A stretch of DNA of 64,000 nucleotides from Zerene cesonia (GCF_012273895.1 NC_052102.1:3246917-3310916), one strand, 5' to 3'. Counted from the stretch's first letter, positions 36,577 through 51,300 are shown. Notes: generated from the letters alone by a model not told the origin. Translations and numbers: made by a program.

Positions 36577-38810
36577 TGTCAAAACAATGATATTGATTTA
36601 CGTTTCAAATTTATTTCATGATAACTGTAATCGTTATTCAAACAACTGTTAAAGGTAAGTTTAAGGAAAGCTTTAATTGCTAAATTTATTATAATGTATG
36701 TCAAAAGTAACACCTGTTTGAGTCGTCATGTTTACGATCATACCACATCATACTTCAATCTATGACATTTATAATTCAATAAAACGTTATGTAGTAATAA
36801 ATACTATCGGTTGTATGACATAGGATTTTATAAAACACTTAATACAAGATTATTGAAGTAAATTGTGAATTCATCTACTTTTACATTGTACTCAGAATGA
36901 ATATAAAGTAATAAGAATTAACGATGAGTTTTTTATATTAGTTAAATTCCATAGTCTTATACGTCTTAATTTATTTAATTTTATATCATGATCCTCGCGT
37001 CTCTATATGACAATGAATTTTTAAATCTAATACTTAAGTTTGGGTGATGAATAGTTAGTTATAAATGTTTCACAATAATTAAAACTTATCTCCAGGAACA
37101 TGATGCTTCATATTTTAGGATCACGTTCACAGCTTAGGGAGCAACGTGATGCTATCATATAATGGTACACGTGCGAGCGTTTCTATCTCACACTGGGTTT
37201 TAAATATATGAACAAGAATATAAAAAATATATTAAACACTACTTATGTCTTATGTATTCAATATTAAAATGTACTTACTACATTGATGAATATCATCCTT
37301 ATCAATCATTTTCATAAAACGGTTTGCTTACATTTTTGTTTGTATTTCTCCTCATAAATTGATGATAATATTTAAAAATTTTTAGATATTTTTTATGATC
37401 AATCCAAATGTTAACACACATATCTGATTGAAAACAATACAAAAATATTTATAACACTTGTCGCTTGTTCTCACCATCTGTTGTTTTTTGTGATAAACGG
37501 TGTAATGTACACAAATTGTATTGTTACAAATCCATTGTAAATAATCAGAACAAGCTAGGTAATGTGGCGAGATGGGCAATCACCCGCTCATAATCCAGTT
37601 ACTGTTAAGGGTTGTAGCGCGGCGGGGTTGGATTATCGGAAACTGGAAAATCATTTTTCACCTCTTAAACCAAATATTGTCATTGATGTATTGGCATAGA
37701 ATGTAATTACTTTGTCTTAGTTCACGCGACTCATGAAAGCACTCATAAGTATACATCAATCATGAAAGTAATTACTATATATCATATTTCAATACACAAT
37801 CATAAATCAAACAAATTGATCATATTGACAATTTTCGTTCGACATTCCGTTCACAAGCACCAATATAATATGTTATGCTCAATTACATATGTATGTATGT
37901 GAGTATATTGTGGGTACGGAAAAATTTGAGAGCATACAAAAATAAAGCATCCAATAATCTTACCTAAATAAAGCAAATAAGTGGTGAGTTTGAAGTTGTT
38001 TCCGAGTAAAATAAATCCATTTCTATTACACGAAAAAGGAAATGAACAAAAACGAAACACAAAAACCAGTTTTTTTGACGTTCACGTGCAACGATTTTTC
38101 TCAGAAAAACAACCCTATGAAATGGAGTTGTTTTATTCGCTTACCCGTCATATAAATTCCGCGCGAACTGCACTCACTGAACATTGAGTGCGGATTAAGT
38201 CTTCTAGTGTTAAAAGCTTGTCGATCGAAATACCTTTTATTCATAGCGTAGTTTTAACGTTTAACTCACCGTTGTTAAAGTTATTTGCCATTATTAGTCA
38301 TTCATTGCGGCCGCTAAGATAGATATTTGATTTAAGATAAACTATTAAAATTAGAAGAACATATCTATATGTTTCCAAAAAAATCGAATAGTTGATGTAA
38401 ATGAGCTTTTATTGTCTATAGACTGTTCTATAATATAAGAAGTGCTTATAGAGTAGGTGATATCCGTTTTACAATTTATTATTTTTTTTAATAAAAAGGG
38501 TTCAGTACAAATAAGCTAAAGAGCAAAAATTTGGTCACTTATCCAATTGGCCGTTGGCGAGCCTAGATTTTCTATATTTGTATATAGCTGCAACAAGAAT
38601 ACACAACTGAATTTTTCAACTGTCTGACTATCACGGTTCATGAGATACAGCCTGGTGGCAAACAAACTAAGAGACAAACAAACGTACGGACGGCAGATTC
38701 TTGGTTACAGGGTGCCATATATACAGTCTGGGTACCCATAAAATGCATAAATGTACTTAATCAATATTTGAACTTTATTAACTTAATTGGCACACATTGC
38801 TTAATATACG
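36577..38810. other. AT-rich non-coding DNA
   Basis: No confident gene. Open frames at 37851-38060 (minus) and 37981-38187 (plus) start with GTG rather than ATG and show no domain. A small GC-rich island at about 37600-37640 has no coherent exon. Confidence 0.4.
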
Positions 38811-39076
38811 ATCATCAGCATCATCATCATCAGCTCATATATGTTCCCACTGCTGGGACACAGGCCTCCTATGAGGGTTCAGGCCATAATCTACCACGCT
38901 GGCCAAGTGCGGGTTGGCAGATGTTACATGTCGTCGAACTTTTGATTCTTGGACATGCCGGTTTCCTCACGATGTTTTCCTTCACCGTTTTAAGCAGTGG
39001 TGATGTTATCCACATGTGCAGATAAATTGAAAAATCAATTTATTTTCTGCACGCTCGCCCGGTCTCGAACCCCGAC
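38811..39076 (+). repeat. dispersed lepidopteran repeat (CAT-triplet start)
   Basis: Starts with CATCATCATCATCAG, continues ATATGTTCCCACTGCTGGG, CAGGCCTCCTATGAGGGTTC, ACCACGCTGGCCAAGTGCGG and GGTTTCCTCACGATGTTTTC, and ends GGTCTCGAACCCCG. It is a well-preserved copy of a repeat that is widespread in moths and butterflies and SINE-like in size. A decayed copy is at 9031-9260. Confidence 0.8.
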
Positions 39077-39352
39077 TTATCGATTCGGCAGTACATATAC
39101 TAATATATGATATGTGATATGAATTAGTTGTTCGTGAGTTTTAAAATTGATAATTGAGTACTTCGCTATTTACCTAAAGTATAAACGAATGTATTCGGAA
39201 ATGAGTATGTTTTTTTATAATGTATTACTGTAAAAATACGTCACGTATTAAATAAAATTGAAAGTCTTATCACATTTTTTTTTAAAACAATTTAAAAAAT
39301 AATTACAATTTTAATTCACTTTGAAACGTATAGTTATTTAATCTCATAGTCG

Positions 39353-39664
39353 ATAAAGGAGCTGGTGGGTCGCCCGGTGGTAAGCGTTATTACGGCGCAT
39401 GGACTTTTGCAGAAGCTATATACCTCAGCTTATGGATTTTGAACTTTAATAGGTGTGTGAAAAAAAAAAATGAACCGATGAGAGAAATAAAGAATAGGAC
39501 TGTTAAGGGTAAAGCAAATAATGCGGTCCTCTGGCTCCCCCACTCGTCGAACAAAAAACAGATAATACTATTTCACGCCGTTCTTATGTGAGGATATTCC
39601 TTCCCTTCACCTTCTCCGATGAGAACTATCCCAACTATCTTGTCGTAACGTGCTTGACCACATG
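39353..39664 (+). mobile_element. diverged SINE (Metulj-like family)
   Basis: GGAGCTGGTGGGTCGCCCGG, AATAAAGAATAGGACTG, CCTCTGGCTCCCCCACTCG and TATTTCACGCCG follow the order of the SINE consensus, ending GTGCTTGACCACATG. It carries many substitutions, so it is an older copy. Confidence 0.75.
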
Positions 39665-42141
39665 TTAATATTTAATTAATATATGAGGAAAGTAAAAAAA
39701 ACACACTCTTAATAATTATTTTAATAAGGAAAATTTTGTGATAGATATATTATGACATTCCCGTTTCCAGGTAGGTGCATTCTACGATTTATATACGACA
39801 CATATTCTCAAGGACTGTAGATCATCCCATCACAAATGCATAAATAAGGCCTTTCGTTTGTAAATTCTTTACAGTACCTATAGATAGTATGTAACCTATG
39901 TAATAAACGGTAAGAATAAACGGTATATTTACCATAACCATGGAACATAAGTTTAATACATTTTATTTTTTGTAAATATATCGACAAAAATCTGCTTCAC
40001 GACGCAATTTTTGTAATATGGCATCGCGAGCTGTAATTACACGAAGTGGTAAAGTGGAACTTCAAAAAGAATACCTACCTCGAAATTGAGAATATCATAC
40101 ATCATACACCAAATGTTAATAGGATGTACTTAGGTATTTCTTCAGACACCAATCAGATTGAGTAAAAGAATATTGATAAATTGTGTTTTATGTAAATAGA
40201 CTCTTTGGTATTAAAAATGTGAGTAGTTCTTTTGCGTTTATGGGTGTGCAAGGATCCAACAAAAATGTTAAAATATTGCCCTAAAATATGAATAGTAAAA
40301 TCATCAAATCCAAGTGTATGGTTAAAAATCATTTGAATTCTGCACTCATTCGTCAATCCTTATCTAAAATTTGCGATTTATGTTTCTGAATGTAACGATG
40401 TAATAATTTTAAGTTTTAAAGTTATACTCTATATATAATTAAGTATTCATAAAATAATATTTAAAGTAATGTTCTTAGTTTTTTTAATTATATTGTCTAT
40501 TTATCCGCAAGTCCAGAAATTTCACAGATACACCCACCCCTTTAATTTAATAAAATACACTAAGCAATGCCCATTCAATCATATTCACTTACACCTTTAA
40601 TAAAACAAAGCTAGAGCAAACTGTAACTATAGGTATGAAAATAATTATTAAATTTTTAGAGTATTACATATTTATATCCACTACAAAATTCAATAAATCA
40701 CCGTGATCTATATAGATTAAATCATGTACATAGTATATATATATGCAAAAAATGTCGACATGTGAACAATATTTTACTTAGATGCGATAAGATATGTCAA
40801 CATCAAAATCGATTGTGTGTTTTTTTCCTATTAGGTATGTTGTAGGTAATCCCAAGCTGATCGCCACGTGGGAACCGTCATATGTTTATTTGATAAAACG
40901 AAATAAGTACCAACCAGTTAATATAGGTACTTTCGTAGATAATGTATAATTTAGGCTACCTTGGAAAGCACTTGTATTTTTCATAATTCCAGTTATCCAT
41001 ACTTTTATTAATATGGAAGGCTAGGCTTTAGCAGATAAAGGCGTTTATTAATAAAGTTTATATTAAAAATTCGTATAATACCGAAAAACTAAAGCACTAG
41101 AGCAATCAAACAGTTTCCGAGATCTATTTATTAAAATCGTGACATAAACAAGTTATTGATATAAGATATGGCTTGGATTGAAGTGAATTATTTATGAGCA
41201 CTGTATTCAATTATTATTGACCTTTTATGGTCTAAATACCCTACAACCTTGTATGAACACACATTGAATACCAAGTACTTAGAAGATTGTTGATCAAGGC
41301 ATACCTACCTGCCTAGCCTTTATACATTTATACGATTATATACTAGTTTTCCCAGACTCACTTATAGTACGTATCTCTAATATATATCTGTAGAAATATC
41401 AATATGTAACAGTAACGGCTGAATATTGGAACGAAATTTAATATTTAGGAGCTGCTTAAGCAATTGAGCACAACTTAAATCCTCAATACTTAAACTCAAA
41501 TGTCGATTTGAAGCATCAGTTAAAGTTTAACAGATTCTTAAAATAAGACCGTAAGAAACATATGGTACCGTATAGTTAAATGCAGATCTAAATGAGTAAA
41601 TAATTTTGTGTAATAGGAGATTATCGTGTATATATTCTTGATAAATACCAATACTGTTTAAAAAAAGAGAACTGATTATCTAAAAACGATCATTAATCAT
41701 TAATTGGACCTATGATTGTTCCTAATTTAATTGAAAAGCTAAACACATCGCTGAACTTTTTAAAAAGTCAAGTAAAAATGCCATATCGGAACATTCATAT
41801 CCCTGCGTGACAAAACGCTGTGAATATAGTGTATAACTATAATTAACGTGCATATTTGTCGGCTTTCATTATTTTTCTATTGGTATAAGAGAAGATTATT
41901 TTTGAACAATTAATTCACCGTTGTTTGTGCGCCATAGCGGCCAAGGGCAAGGAACAAATTTTAGAACTCGGTCAAGATACCGGCGATGACTGACAATATG
42001 ACCTCCATTTACTTGAGAATTTACAGCACAATTTAATACCTATTTATTTTCTCGATATTCATGTATGGTATCTAAAGGTCAACGAATTGGGGTCGAAGGA
42101 TATCTCAAAAAGGATGTTATTGTAATCATATAACGAAGGAA
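39665..42141. other. AT-rich non-coding DNA
   Basis: No gene or repeat family recognised. Confidence 0.4.
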
Positions 42142-42337
42142 CTAGCTTTCTGCCCGTTTCTTCGCCTACGTAGTTGGAGGACAAAAAAGTCCGGGGCATT
42201 CCGGGAATAATTCCCGTTCCAGTGCGATTTTCAGAATACCCTACTATTTCTCGAGTCGCAAACTATCTTTGTACCAAATTTCATCCAAATCGATTCGGTT
42301 TTTTACAGTTACATTCGTATTTATAATATTAAGAAGG
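42142..42337 (-). mobile_element. non-autonomous Helitron
   Basis: Starts CTAGCTTTCTGCCCG, then TTCTTCGCC, carries GGGAATAATTCCCGTTCC and TTTGTACCAAATTTCATCC and ends near TTTATAATATTAAGAAGG. Read on the minus strand this is a CTAG 3' end and a worn TC 5' end. Related to 11792-11990. Confidence 0.7.
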
Positions 42338-42964
42338 CATTATGTGGAATGCCTAATTATTCCATAGTTCAAGTTTGAACACAAACAAACACTGTTTTAA
42401 TTGTGATTAGCTGCTTTCAGTAATTAAATAGCTGTTTATCTATTAACCCCGTTACGTTAATAGACTATTTGCCATGCAGCTAATTAATATAAGTTAAGAC
42501 TGTTTAAATAGAATTTAAACGACAAACAAACAAATTAAACACGATAGATGTTAGATTACAATGTTAGATTATTCTATCTTATTAATATGCATTAATCGTT
42601 TGTTACATAGAACTATTCAATATATTCTTTCTTGACCCATCAAGTAGCTCAACAAAAGTTATTATAATTCATCATTATCATTAACACAAAAACATGTTTA
42701 TATAAATAATATGAAATCCCGATTTTAACAACAACTATAATAGATAACTTGACACGGTAATTATAAATTAAGCAATACAAAATTCTATCTTATTTTCTTC
42801 ACGAGTTTTGGATTATACCTATATTACCATCAAAATATGTATTAATATTTTTCAACTTTGTGATGAGTGAAGTTATAATTTCCATAGAGTACATATAAAC
42901 AGAACAATATAAAAACATTATATTTTGAACGACAATTTCATTATTAGTACTTTCATTGCCTTGT
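42338..42964. other. AT-rich non-coding DNA
   Basis: Nothing recognised. Confidence 0.4.
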
Positions 42965-43315
42965 TTTTTTTTTTTATGTCACAGTCGGCAATGGAGCTGG
43001 TGGGTCGCCTGATGGTAAGCGATACCACCGCCCATAAACATTTATAGAGGCATAAGGTCTATTGCAGACCTTACGCCTCTACAAATGGATTGCCGACCTT
43101 TTGGGAAGGGATTAAGAAAGGATTGGCGAGAGGAATAAAGGATAGGACTGGGAAGGGAAGGAAAAGGATATGGGCCTCCGGCTCCCCCACTCACCGAACG
43201 AAACACAGCAGAATGCTATTTCACGCCGGTCTTCTGTGGGGGTGTGGTACTTCCCCGGTGCGAGCTGACCCAATTCGTGCCGAAGCGTGCTCGACTACCA
43301 CATCAAAAAAAAAAA
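42965..43315 (+). mobile_element. full-length SINE, hairpin-bearing subfamily
   Basis: From the T-run and ATGTCACAGTCGGCAATGG to GCTCGACTACCACATC and an A-run the whole unit is present. In place of the usual central block it has GAGGCATAAGGTCT, five bases, and AGACCTTACGCCTC, an almost perfect hairpin at about 43046-43079. A matching GTTAGGCCTCTGCAAATGG block occurs in the copy at 61589-61828, so these two form a subfamily. Confidence 0.85.
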
Positions 43316-44035
43316 TTAAATTTGTAAAAGCCTCTGTAAAATATTCGTTCAAAAACATAAAAAAGCCCATCATTATCTTTATCCTTTTTAATACTGCTTT
43401 TATATAAATTGTAAAAATATTATAGTAATTTGAATCAAACTTTGAATACATGTAAACATACAACATCAATTTGTAACAACCTTCACATTTCACATTAATA
43501 TCGATTATATGAAAATTATTATACGATACACGGACGAAACGGTCATATCAAAAGACGAAGAGATAAACCTTGCTCTGGAGGCGGGAACAGTCCCGATAAG
43601 AAGGAATGCGCAATTTTAAAATCAATTCATTACATTTACACCGGTCATACGTGTTATTACATAATTCGTTATGTATTAAATAAGCGTTGAATTAAGGATA
43701 ACATTAAGCCCTAGCCAAGATAAAATAATAAATAAACAAAATATATCTACGTAATAAGTGTAAGTTATTACATATTACAATAAGACGTAATGATACAGTT
43801 CAACAACGATCGCCCTTTGACTTTTTATCACCGGCAAACGTCCGTACATGTGATAAATTTTTCTTAATAATTACTAAGACCGAAACAGGAAATGATTAAC
43901 TAAAACTATCTGTGTGTTTTTCACTATGTACAAGTATAACTTTACTACAGACGCACAAATTATTGTAATGTTAATTTTTCAATGTGTATATTGACCATTC
44001 AGGAAAGCATAATGATATACTCATGAAAAGTAGTT
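43316..44035. other. AT-rich non-coding DNA
   Basis: Nothing recognised. Confidence 0.4.
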
Positions 44036-44170
44036 CCAGTCGTTAATCCTTTTTTTATCCCTCACCCCTTAATAGCAGGCAGGTTATTCACAGAGGCACC
44101 TCTGCGAATGTTCTTGGGCGATGGCGGTCGCTAACCATCAGGCGAACCACGACCTCACGAGCTCTTTTTG
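44036..44170 (-). mobile_element. 5' part of a SINE (Metulj-like family)
   Basis: CAGTCGTTAATCC, CACCCCTTAATAGCAGGCAG, AGAGGCACCTCTGCGAATG and ACCATCAGGCGAACCAC are the reverse complement of the first half of the SINE. The second half is absent. Confidence 0.75.
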
Positions 44171-47100
44171 ATATTGAATTTTTAAGACCTACTGTGCCTT
44201 AAGTCTGCCATGTTTAATGATTCATATATGACATTAATCTATTATAATTTACATTCTTCATAAATAATTCAATTCCGATAATCAAGTAGGTATGTCGATA
44301 ACGTTCAAGCTTCAAGTAAAGTCATTAAGGATTGAGAAATATATTTTTAACTCAAAGCTAAGCGGATAACCTGATGAACTTCTAAATATTGGACTGAGTG
44401 CGAAAAACTTAACTTGTCAATACGCCAAAGATTTTTTCGAGACCTGCTTTTTAATATAATTTGTCTGAATATAAAATATATTATAATATGCTGTGCTATG
44501 AAAACTATTAACATCAACATTAGCTTTTACGTTTATTTAACAGTAATTTGTTGGGCTCTTGAACTTCACCTTTCATGTGAAACAAAGCTGATTTTCACAA
44601 TTCTCCATTCATTCTTTTCGGATCCGTTTGTTTCCTCGGTTATCTTGTATTTAGCTGCCTCGTTTAGTGATAGAGTGACCGCGCGCGAGTGAGTACGCCA
44701 TTCGCGGCATCAATTCGTACTCGATATAAATACGTTAAATTCTGTGCTATATTGTTCTGATAAATACTGTTACAAAGGTGAGAAAAAAAACTTTATACAC
44801 GTATTATATGTGATAGTCAAAGCCATTTCGATTATTTAAAATTGAAATAATGTAATTTTAAATTATATCGTTCATTGTTATGCAATTTAAAAATTTTAGC
44901 GTTTTATTTTAATACCTACAACTATATGTAAATATCATATTATAATCATGTATTGTTTGTGATAGATTTAATAAGTTTATCTTCATGTAGATATAAAACG
45001 CACACTTATGAATATTATAATATGAATAATTAAAATAAACATACGATTTATATTTCGACCTATGGCTTACACTGATTGTGAGTTAAATTAATTTATTTCA
45101 TTAGTGTTTTTATTTACTTTAGGCATAAATTATTATCGACGAAGTGCATGTGATATTAGCATTGTTTCAGTGTTATTTGTTCGTGTTTTTTTACTCTCGC
45201 TGAGTCAGTGGCCGCTTTATTATTTGAGGGCGTCCCGGTATTGATACTATCATTTATAAAGCACGTGGACATCTTATTTTAAGTCTTGCTACACTTCCCG
45301 GATCACAGCTGATTACAAAGATCCGAAATCTCGTGCAATCTATTTCGATCCGACACAGTGTGATCACTTTGTTTTGTTTCAATTATATTAAACACATTTG
45401 GTATTATTAATAAAACAACGCTGAACGCAATGTTAATCTTGCTTTTAACGTTGGAAACATGCTTCATGAGCATTCTTGGAAGCAAAATAGCTAATATTAG
45501 TGAGCATGTTTTTGTTCCGATACAAAAATACAATAATAATTGCACAATGTTATTGAGTTTTATATATTTGTAAGCAAAGGTATACGTGTAATTTGAAGGC
45601 CTGAATATTTTTATAAAGTTTAAAGTCGGGGTTAAAGAGCATGATCAGAATTGGAAGAATAATATATGCAATATGCTACGCTCAAATGCTGAAACCGACG
45701 AAAACGAAAGCGCTTATTAAGCGGTAAAAATTTTAAATACTACCATTGACGTTAAAGTAGACGAAGAGAAAATAAACGACATCACTTTAGTATATTGAAT
45801 ACTACAAAAATTATATAGGTACATCTATATAGCTTTTTGTATTAAAGTTGGTTATCGAAGAGCAAAGCGATCTATCTAGGTTGGCTGTGCACACCCGCAC
45901 TAGCCCAGCGGGCGAACCGAACGTGCCCATACAACGGGTGGCGAGTGCCAGAATCCACTTTTTGTATGAATTTAAAATTGTTTCAAGGAATAAACGACTG
46001 CCCATAGTATAATAGTAAACCAAACAATGCTCAGAACGCGTCATGGCTTTTCTTCATTGCCACAAGGCGATTTCATTACAGCCACAACACGAATTTCGCG
46101 ATGTAGCTCTTTTCTAGACATATTTTATGAGAACAACACGTTGTGGACTATATTGTATGCGATAAACGTTTTCACTCTTTGAACATAACATATCTACAAG
46201 CGTTTATTTGGATCAACGCCATCAATAATTGCCACAATGCACATAATTTTATTATATAATTACATATAAGATAAGAACCTACCTTCAACACAAAGAAAAT
46301 CATTAATAATTTATCAAACCTACCTATAAATCGAACCTAAACCCTCATACAACTAGATACACAATCCTGTTCAATACATAAATTAGGTCATGATAACAAA
46401 GTTCCTAGTATTACAGTGCGTGTGTAGGTGTTTTACGAAGTGAATCCTGTCGATATTACACGTAAAGAAGGATATGAAATTAGAGCAAATTAACAAGACC
46501 TAACTAGTTAGAGCTCTGGAAAACTGACGGGCAGCGGCCTTAATCTTATACTACTATTTATTAGGTGGCATATTAAACGCCTAATGAGATATTGTAACCA
46601 GAAGGTCAGTCGGTATTCAAAAATAATATTATACTTAAATAATCATCGACTATTCCACAATATGTTGCTGCATAACAAATAAAAAATTACTTATGGCGAA
46701 TAAAATTAAATATAATTACAAAAATGAAAAGCACTCTACAATCTACATGTTGAATTTTTGACAAAGACAATTTTTTGATAATTATCTTTAAGCGCATAAG
46801 GTTTAAAATCCATACCAATATCGCGATATTGTTAATACAACAAACAAACAATTTAATTATACATTTGGCGTCATCAAATCATTCAATTGTACCTTAGTGT
46901 CTATACATCAAAAACATTTCTAGGAACTATATCATTCTATATTTTCATTTAAAATCTATTCTTATCCAAACATCAAGTAAAACATTATTGATAACGCATT
47001 GAGACGTCAAAGTCCAACCCTGGAACATAGTTTTTCAGTAAAATGTACCAAAAAAAAAGAAGTAGATCGCTTCGCTCGCTGATAAACTACAAAAAAAAAA

Positions 47101-48050
47101 ATAACGTGTATAGAGTAATTCAGGCTATTTCTCACGTAGTTATATAACGACTTTTTTAAGTACCAAAAGCATTCACCCTCAAAAATGACATACGTCGTAC
47201 TGCATATTTCAATTCAAATCTGGGTACATAAAGTGCTCTACAAAAATAAGGCTTTTTCTATCGATTACTGTAATAATTTACTTCTGATGCTGTTAAAAGA
47301 TTCATTAAATATTTTAATTAAAACGGGTGAAATAATTGGTGAATATGCCATTTCCTTCTATTATTATATAGAAATATATGTATATAACGAAAGTCAAAGA
47401 AAGTCTAACTTCAATGTTTTTGTAAATTGAAGGTAAAAGTGCTGTATAAGTATAGCAAACACTTGTTAAGTCATAATATCTTATCAGATTTATTGCAGTG
47501 TGTGATTTTATTATTAATACCCACTAATATAGATATGTTAAACATTAGTAAATAAATAATTAATCAGATTAAGCGTATTACGAGCATTTATCTTGTGTAC
47601 AAAGGTGTTTTATAATCATGCCCATCTTAAAACATACTCGTTTCGTCACATTATCATGATTGACCCATCTCGAAGCTTGCACAAAGGAGTGTGATAGGTA
47701 GATAACATTCCTGATATCCATATCGATTTTATGTTAAAATGCTACCTATAATCTCTGTTAGTGACAATACCTTGTGATAATATTCGAGTACCTAGTGACC
47801 TTACATACTGAATATATTTTATGTATCTATCATTTTTGTGCAGTCTGCCATCAATTGAAATATAATTATTTTTAACCCTACACCGCCTTCTAATTGTGTA
47901 ACAATTGTGAGACATGAGGTACCAGTTTTGAACCGACCAACCTGCGAAAAAAATACAGTCCAATTGAAAACCTCCTCTTTTTTTTAAAGTCGTTCAAAAA
48001 TAAAAACGTAATCAACATATACTTATGGATATAATTACTACTTGTTTCAG
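44171..48050. other. region upstream of the transporter, possible promoter and leader exon
   Basis: At about 44680-44778 a GC-richer segment carries GATATAAATAC, a TATA-like word, and ends AAAG|GTGAGA, a good splice donor. The next plausible acceptor is TTGTTTCAG at 48050, 310 bases before the transporter ATG. This could be a non-coding first exon spliced over 3.3 kb. It is inference from signals only. A GC-richer segment at 45840-45960 resembles no gene I know and may be transposon debris. Confidence 0.3.
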
Positions 48051-48360
48051 GATTACCTACAAAGAACAGGAATGATATACAAGCAATGCACTACAGCATC
48101 ATGAAAACGAGATAATGATAATTTTCATACTCTTTAGACGCTTCGGCGCTTCCTCCTTCCTTCCAAAATAGAATAAAAACTAATCAAGTGATAAGTGCCT
48201 CTATTTTCACAAGATTTAGAGTAGCAAATATTTCAATAACCATATCTTATCGACAATATTCTCAAAATAAGTTTACAGCATTTCACTTCGACTCGAATTA
48301 CGCTTCAATTCATATCAAAGGAGAAAACTTGTAATAGTGCCAAAGATAAAATAGTTGAAA
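48051..48360 (+). promoter_or_regulatory. 5' untranslated part of the transporter transcript
   Basis: A run after TTGTTTCAG| at 48050 leads to the ATG with no intervening in-frame start. It contains short upstream ATGs (for example AATGATATAC at about 48071), which could lower translation. The extent is inferred from the acceptor alone. Confidence 0.4.
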
Positions 48361-51300
48361 ATGTCACACGGAGGAGTAAAGACCACGAAGAACGGCAATG
48401 GAGCGCAAGTGGAGTCGTCGAGAGAGGGGTCTGAGAGCCTTGCGCCCCCTCCCGACGGCGGGTGGGGGTGGATGGTCGTGTTCGCTTCATTTATGATACA
48501 CATCGTGAGTGAGTATCTAGCACTTCTATCTTCTTATACTAATTAGTCAATAATGATAATTTTTATCTTCTATATTCATAAAATTATGTATCAATTTTTT
48601 TCGATTGTTGAGATATTAATATAAAAACACTTCAAGTCTGGTAATTAGTTGCAGGGATTTGTATGCCATATATGTATATAATTTAACATTTGATGCACTG
48701 CAACAGTAACCAAATAATAATTTTGGTAATAATTAATAGATAGTGTCTCGATACTAACTTTTACAAATATGACTAGTATAGCTGAAAGATCTCTGAAACC
48801 ATAGAATGTAATAACAATATAAAACTAATAGTTTTAGTTATTTTGAGACACAATTTATTTGATAATATATTTCTTATTACACAGCAATTGAGCTCAATGA
48901 AAACCAGTCATAATCAAACGTTTAACTAAATGCATAATGCATCGGTAAACGATGTATATACCTATATATATGCCGTAGGAATTTTTTAATTTCCCACCTG
49001 CTGTAGATTTCCGTTCATAACAATGGATCACATTTTCCTACTCACTTCTTTAAACGGCTTTATTGTGTAAGTTGGTACTCGATAATAAGTTTTAATAAAT
49101 AAATAAAAATATCTTTAGAAGAATACTCGAGGTAATTAGTCAAAGATATGAATTTAATTTGTATGTTTCTTGTTTTATGTTAGCATTACGATACTGCGAC
49201 TACGCAGATTGGGCGTTATACAGTATTAATTTAATAACAAATATTTAGTTTCATAACATTTGTTTTTTACATTTTTTACATTGATAAATTGCATTTGTAT
49301 ATTTGTCCTGTATTTGACATGTACCAAAATTTGATTTTTTTTCGTGTTCAAATTAATCGTATATTAATTTATATATATTCGCTATTGTAACATATGAAAT
49401 ACATTACAATATTGAAGATACATAAATTGAATTGCCTATCTACAAGTATTGTTATTACACTTAACAACTATAAATTTGTAGTATTATAACATTTAATCGA
49501 GAATAATTTTTTTATCGCATATATATCTATAATCTACATACTTACATATTTTTGGCTGAGATTATGATGATTCCGATTGTCAGATTCATCGTAGACAACT
49601 TTATCATGATAAATTATCTTCTAGTCATGTGTCAGCTATATTGCAAGGATATGAAAATGTTATATGTATAAAGGAAAATAAATCTTTCCACTATCAATTA
49701 TACCAGAACAATTCTTGAGGATGTAAATTATTTACACTGACTTGTATGTATAGTATAAAGTATAAATAATAATAAATGTTATTGATTAATAGTCGTATCT
49801 ATGTTATTTAAATACATATAAAATATTAGTTATGTACACAGCATATTTCATGTACAGCATGTAACTGGGATTTATAAATAATGCAATAAATGTGTATTAT
49901 AATACGGTTATATTTACAATGGCAATGACTGGACTGCAACGCGCGATAGAGCGGGGTTGGCACGAGGTCATTATGCACTTTATAGACATTGAGAACTATT
50001 TATATGCATTAATAATATATAGTTCATAATTTCCGATAATAGTTTAATCGTATACAAATTCTATGAGCGCATTATATTCAGTAATTTAACTCTTCTTTCA
50101 ATCTTTTTTGTCTCCGCATTGTTTAAGTCTGTATTGAATAACGTTATTAATAAAAAAATTAGCTCACTCGGTGTTAAAATGTCAGCAATAAATAAGTTTG
50201 ATATCCTCGAAAATTTTACTGTTCCTATCCAATAGTAACATTTGTACTAGACTTCTCACTGGTGTGTTAGCGAATTCCAAAAACTCTATTGTCTCGCAGT
50301 ACTTCCCGTTTCGCCTCGTCCTTCGTCCTTCTTGTGCTGGATTATAACGACCGTGAGACAAAAGCACTGTTTGCAAAATTAAAGAGCTCCATCGCTCTGA
50401 CGTAGCAACGATGTATGACAGAAATAAACACAGTACATATGACACGTGCTTCGAAAACAAAAGCGCCAATTTAATGACTTTTAAATAAAACACCCGATGT
50501 ATGTATTAGGATATTGTAGCTCAATTCACGAAAAGTTACTTTTACTAACAAAAGAATACTGTATGAAGTATTGGATATGTAATGTCGTAGATAGCTAGAT
50601 AGATAGATTTTAATATACAAAGTAACAGTATACGACTGTAACAACGTACTATGATAAGAGTTGACACTATAAGCTCGCTCATGTGCATATTCACGTTATC
50701 TTATGTAAATAATTTATATTAAATAAATATTGCAATGCAAATGTAACATTAAGATAATGTAATTTGGATAGCAGAATGTTAGGTTACTTATATTTTGAAA
50801 TACACGTTGGTAAATAGAACCGAAAATAACGCATCTGCAAACCATATGAAACAGTTAGATTTTGAAGTATTTATACTAAATTGGCTGCATAATAGCGACA
50901 ACACGTGTTACACACTAGATGCATACAACAATCTCACTTCATTTTATCTGTATAGTTACTGCTTAATACAAAATAATTAAAACTGTGGCGCACTTACAGT
51001 AACCTAACATTATNNNNNNNNNNNNNNNNNNNNNNNNNNNNNNNNNNNNNNNNNNNNNNNNNNNNNNNNNNNNNNNNNNNNNNNNNNNNNNNNNNNNNNN
51101 NNNNNNNNNNNNNNNNNNNNNNNNNNNNNNNNNNNNNNNNNNNNNNNNNNNNNNNNNNNNNNNNNNNNNNNNNNNNNNNNNNNNNNNNNNNNNNNNNNNN
51201 NNNNNNNNNNNNNNNNNNNNNNNNNNNNNNNNNNNNNNNNNNNNNNNNNNNNNNNNNNNNNNNNNNNNNNNNNNNNNNNNNNNNNNNNNNNNNNNNNNNN

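Noticed and set aside
37851..38060. Hydrophobic frame as first exon of the short peptide gene
   Set aside because: It starts with GTG, has no in-frame ATG and is closed upstream by TGA, although its donor phase would fit.
45811..46044. 77-codon minus-strand frame
   Set aside because: Resembles nothing I recognise as a host gene and may be retrotransposon debris; no splice context.
50182..50493. 103-codon minus-strand frame in the transporter intron
   Set aside because: No recognisable domain or splice signals; probably chance or old transposon sequence.
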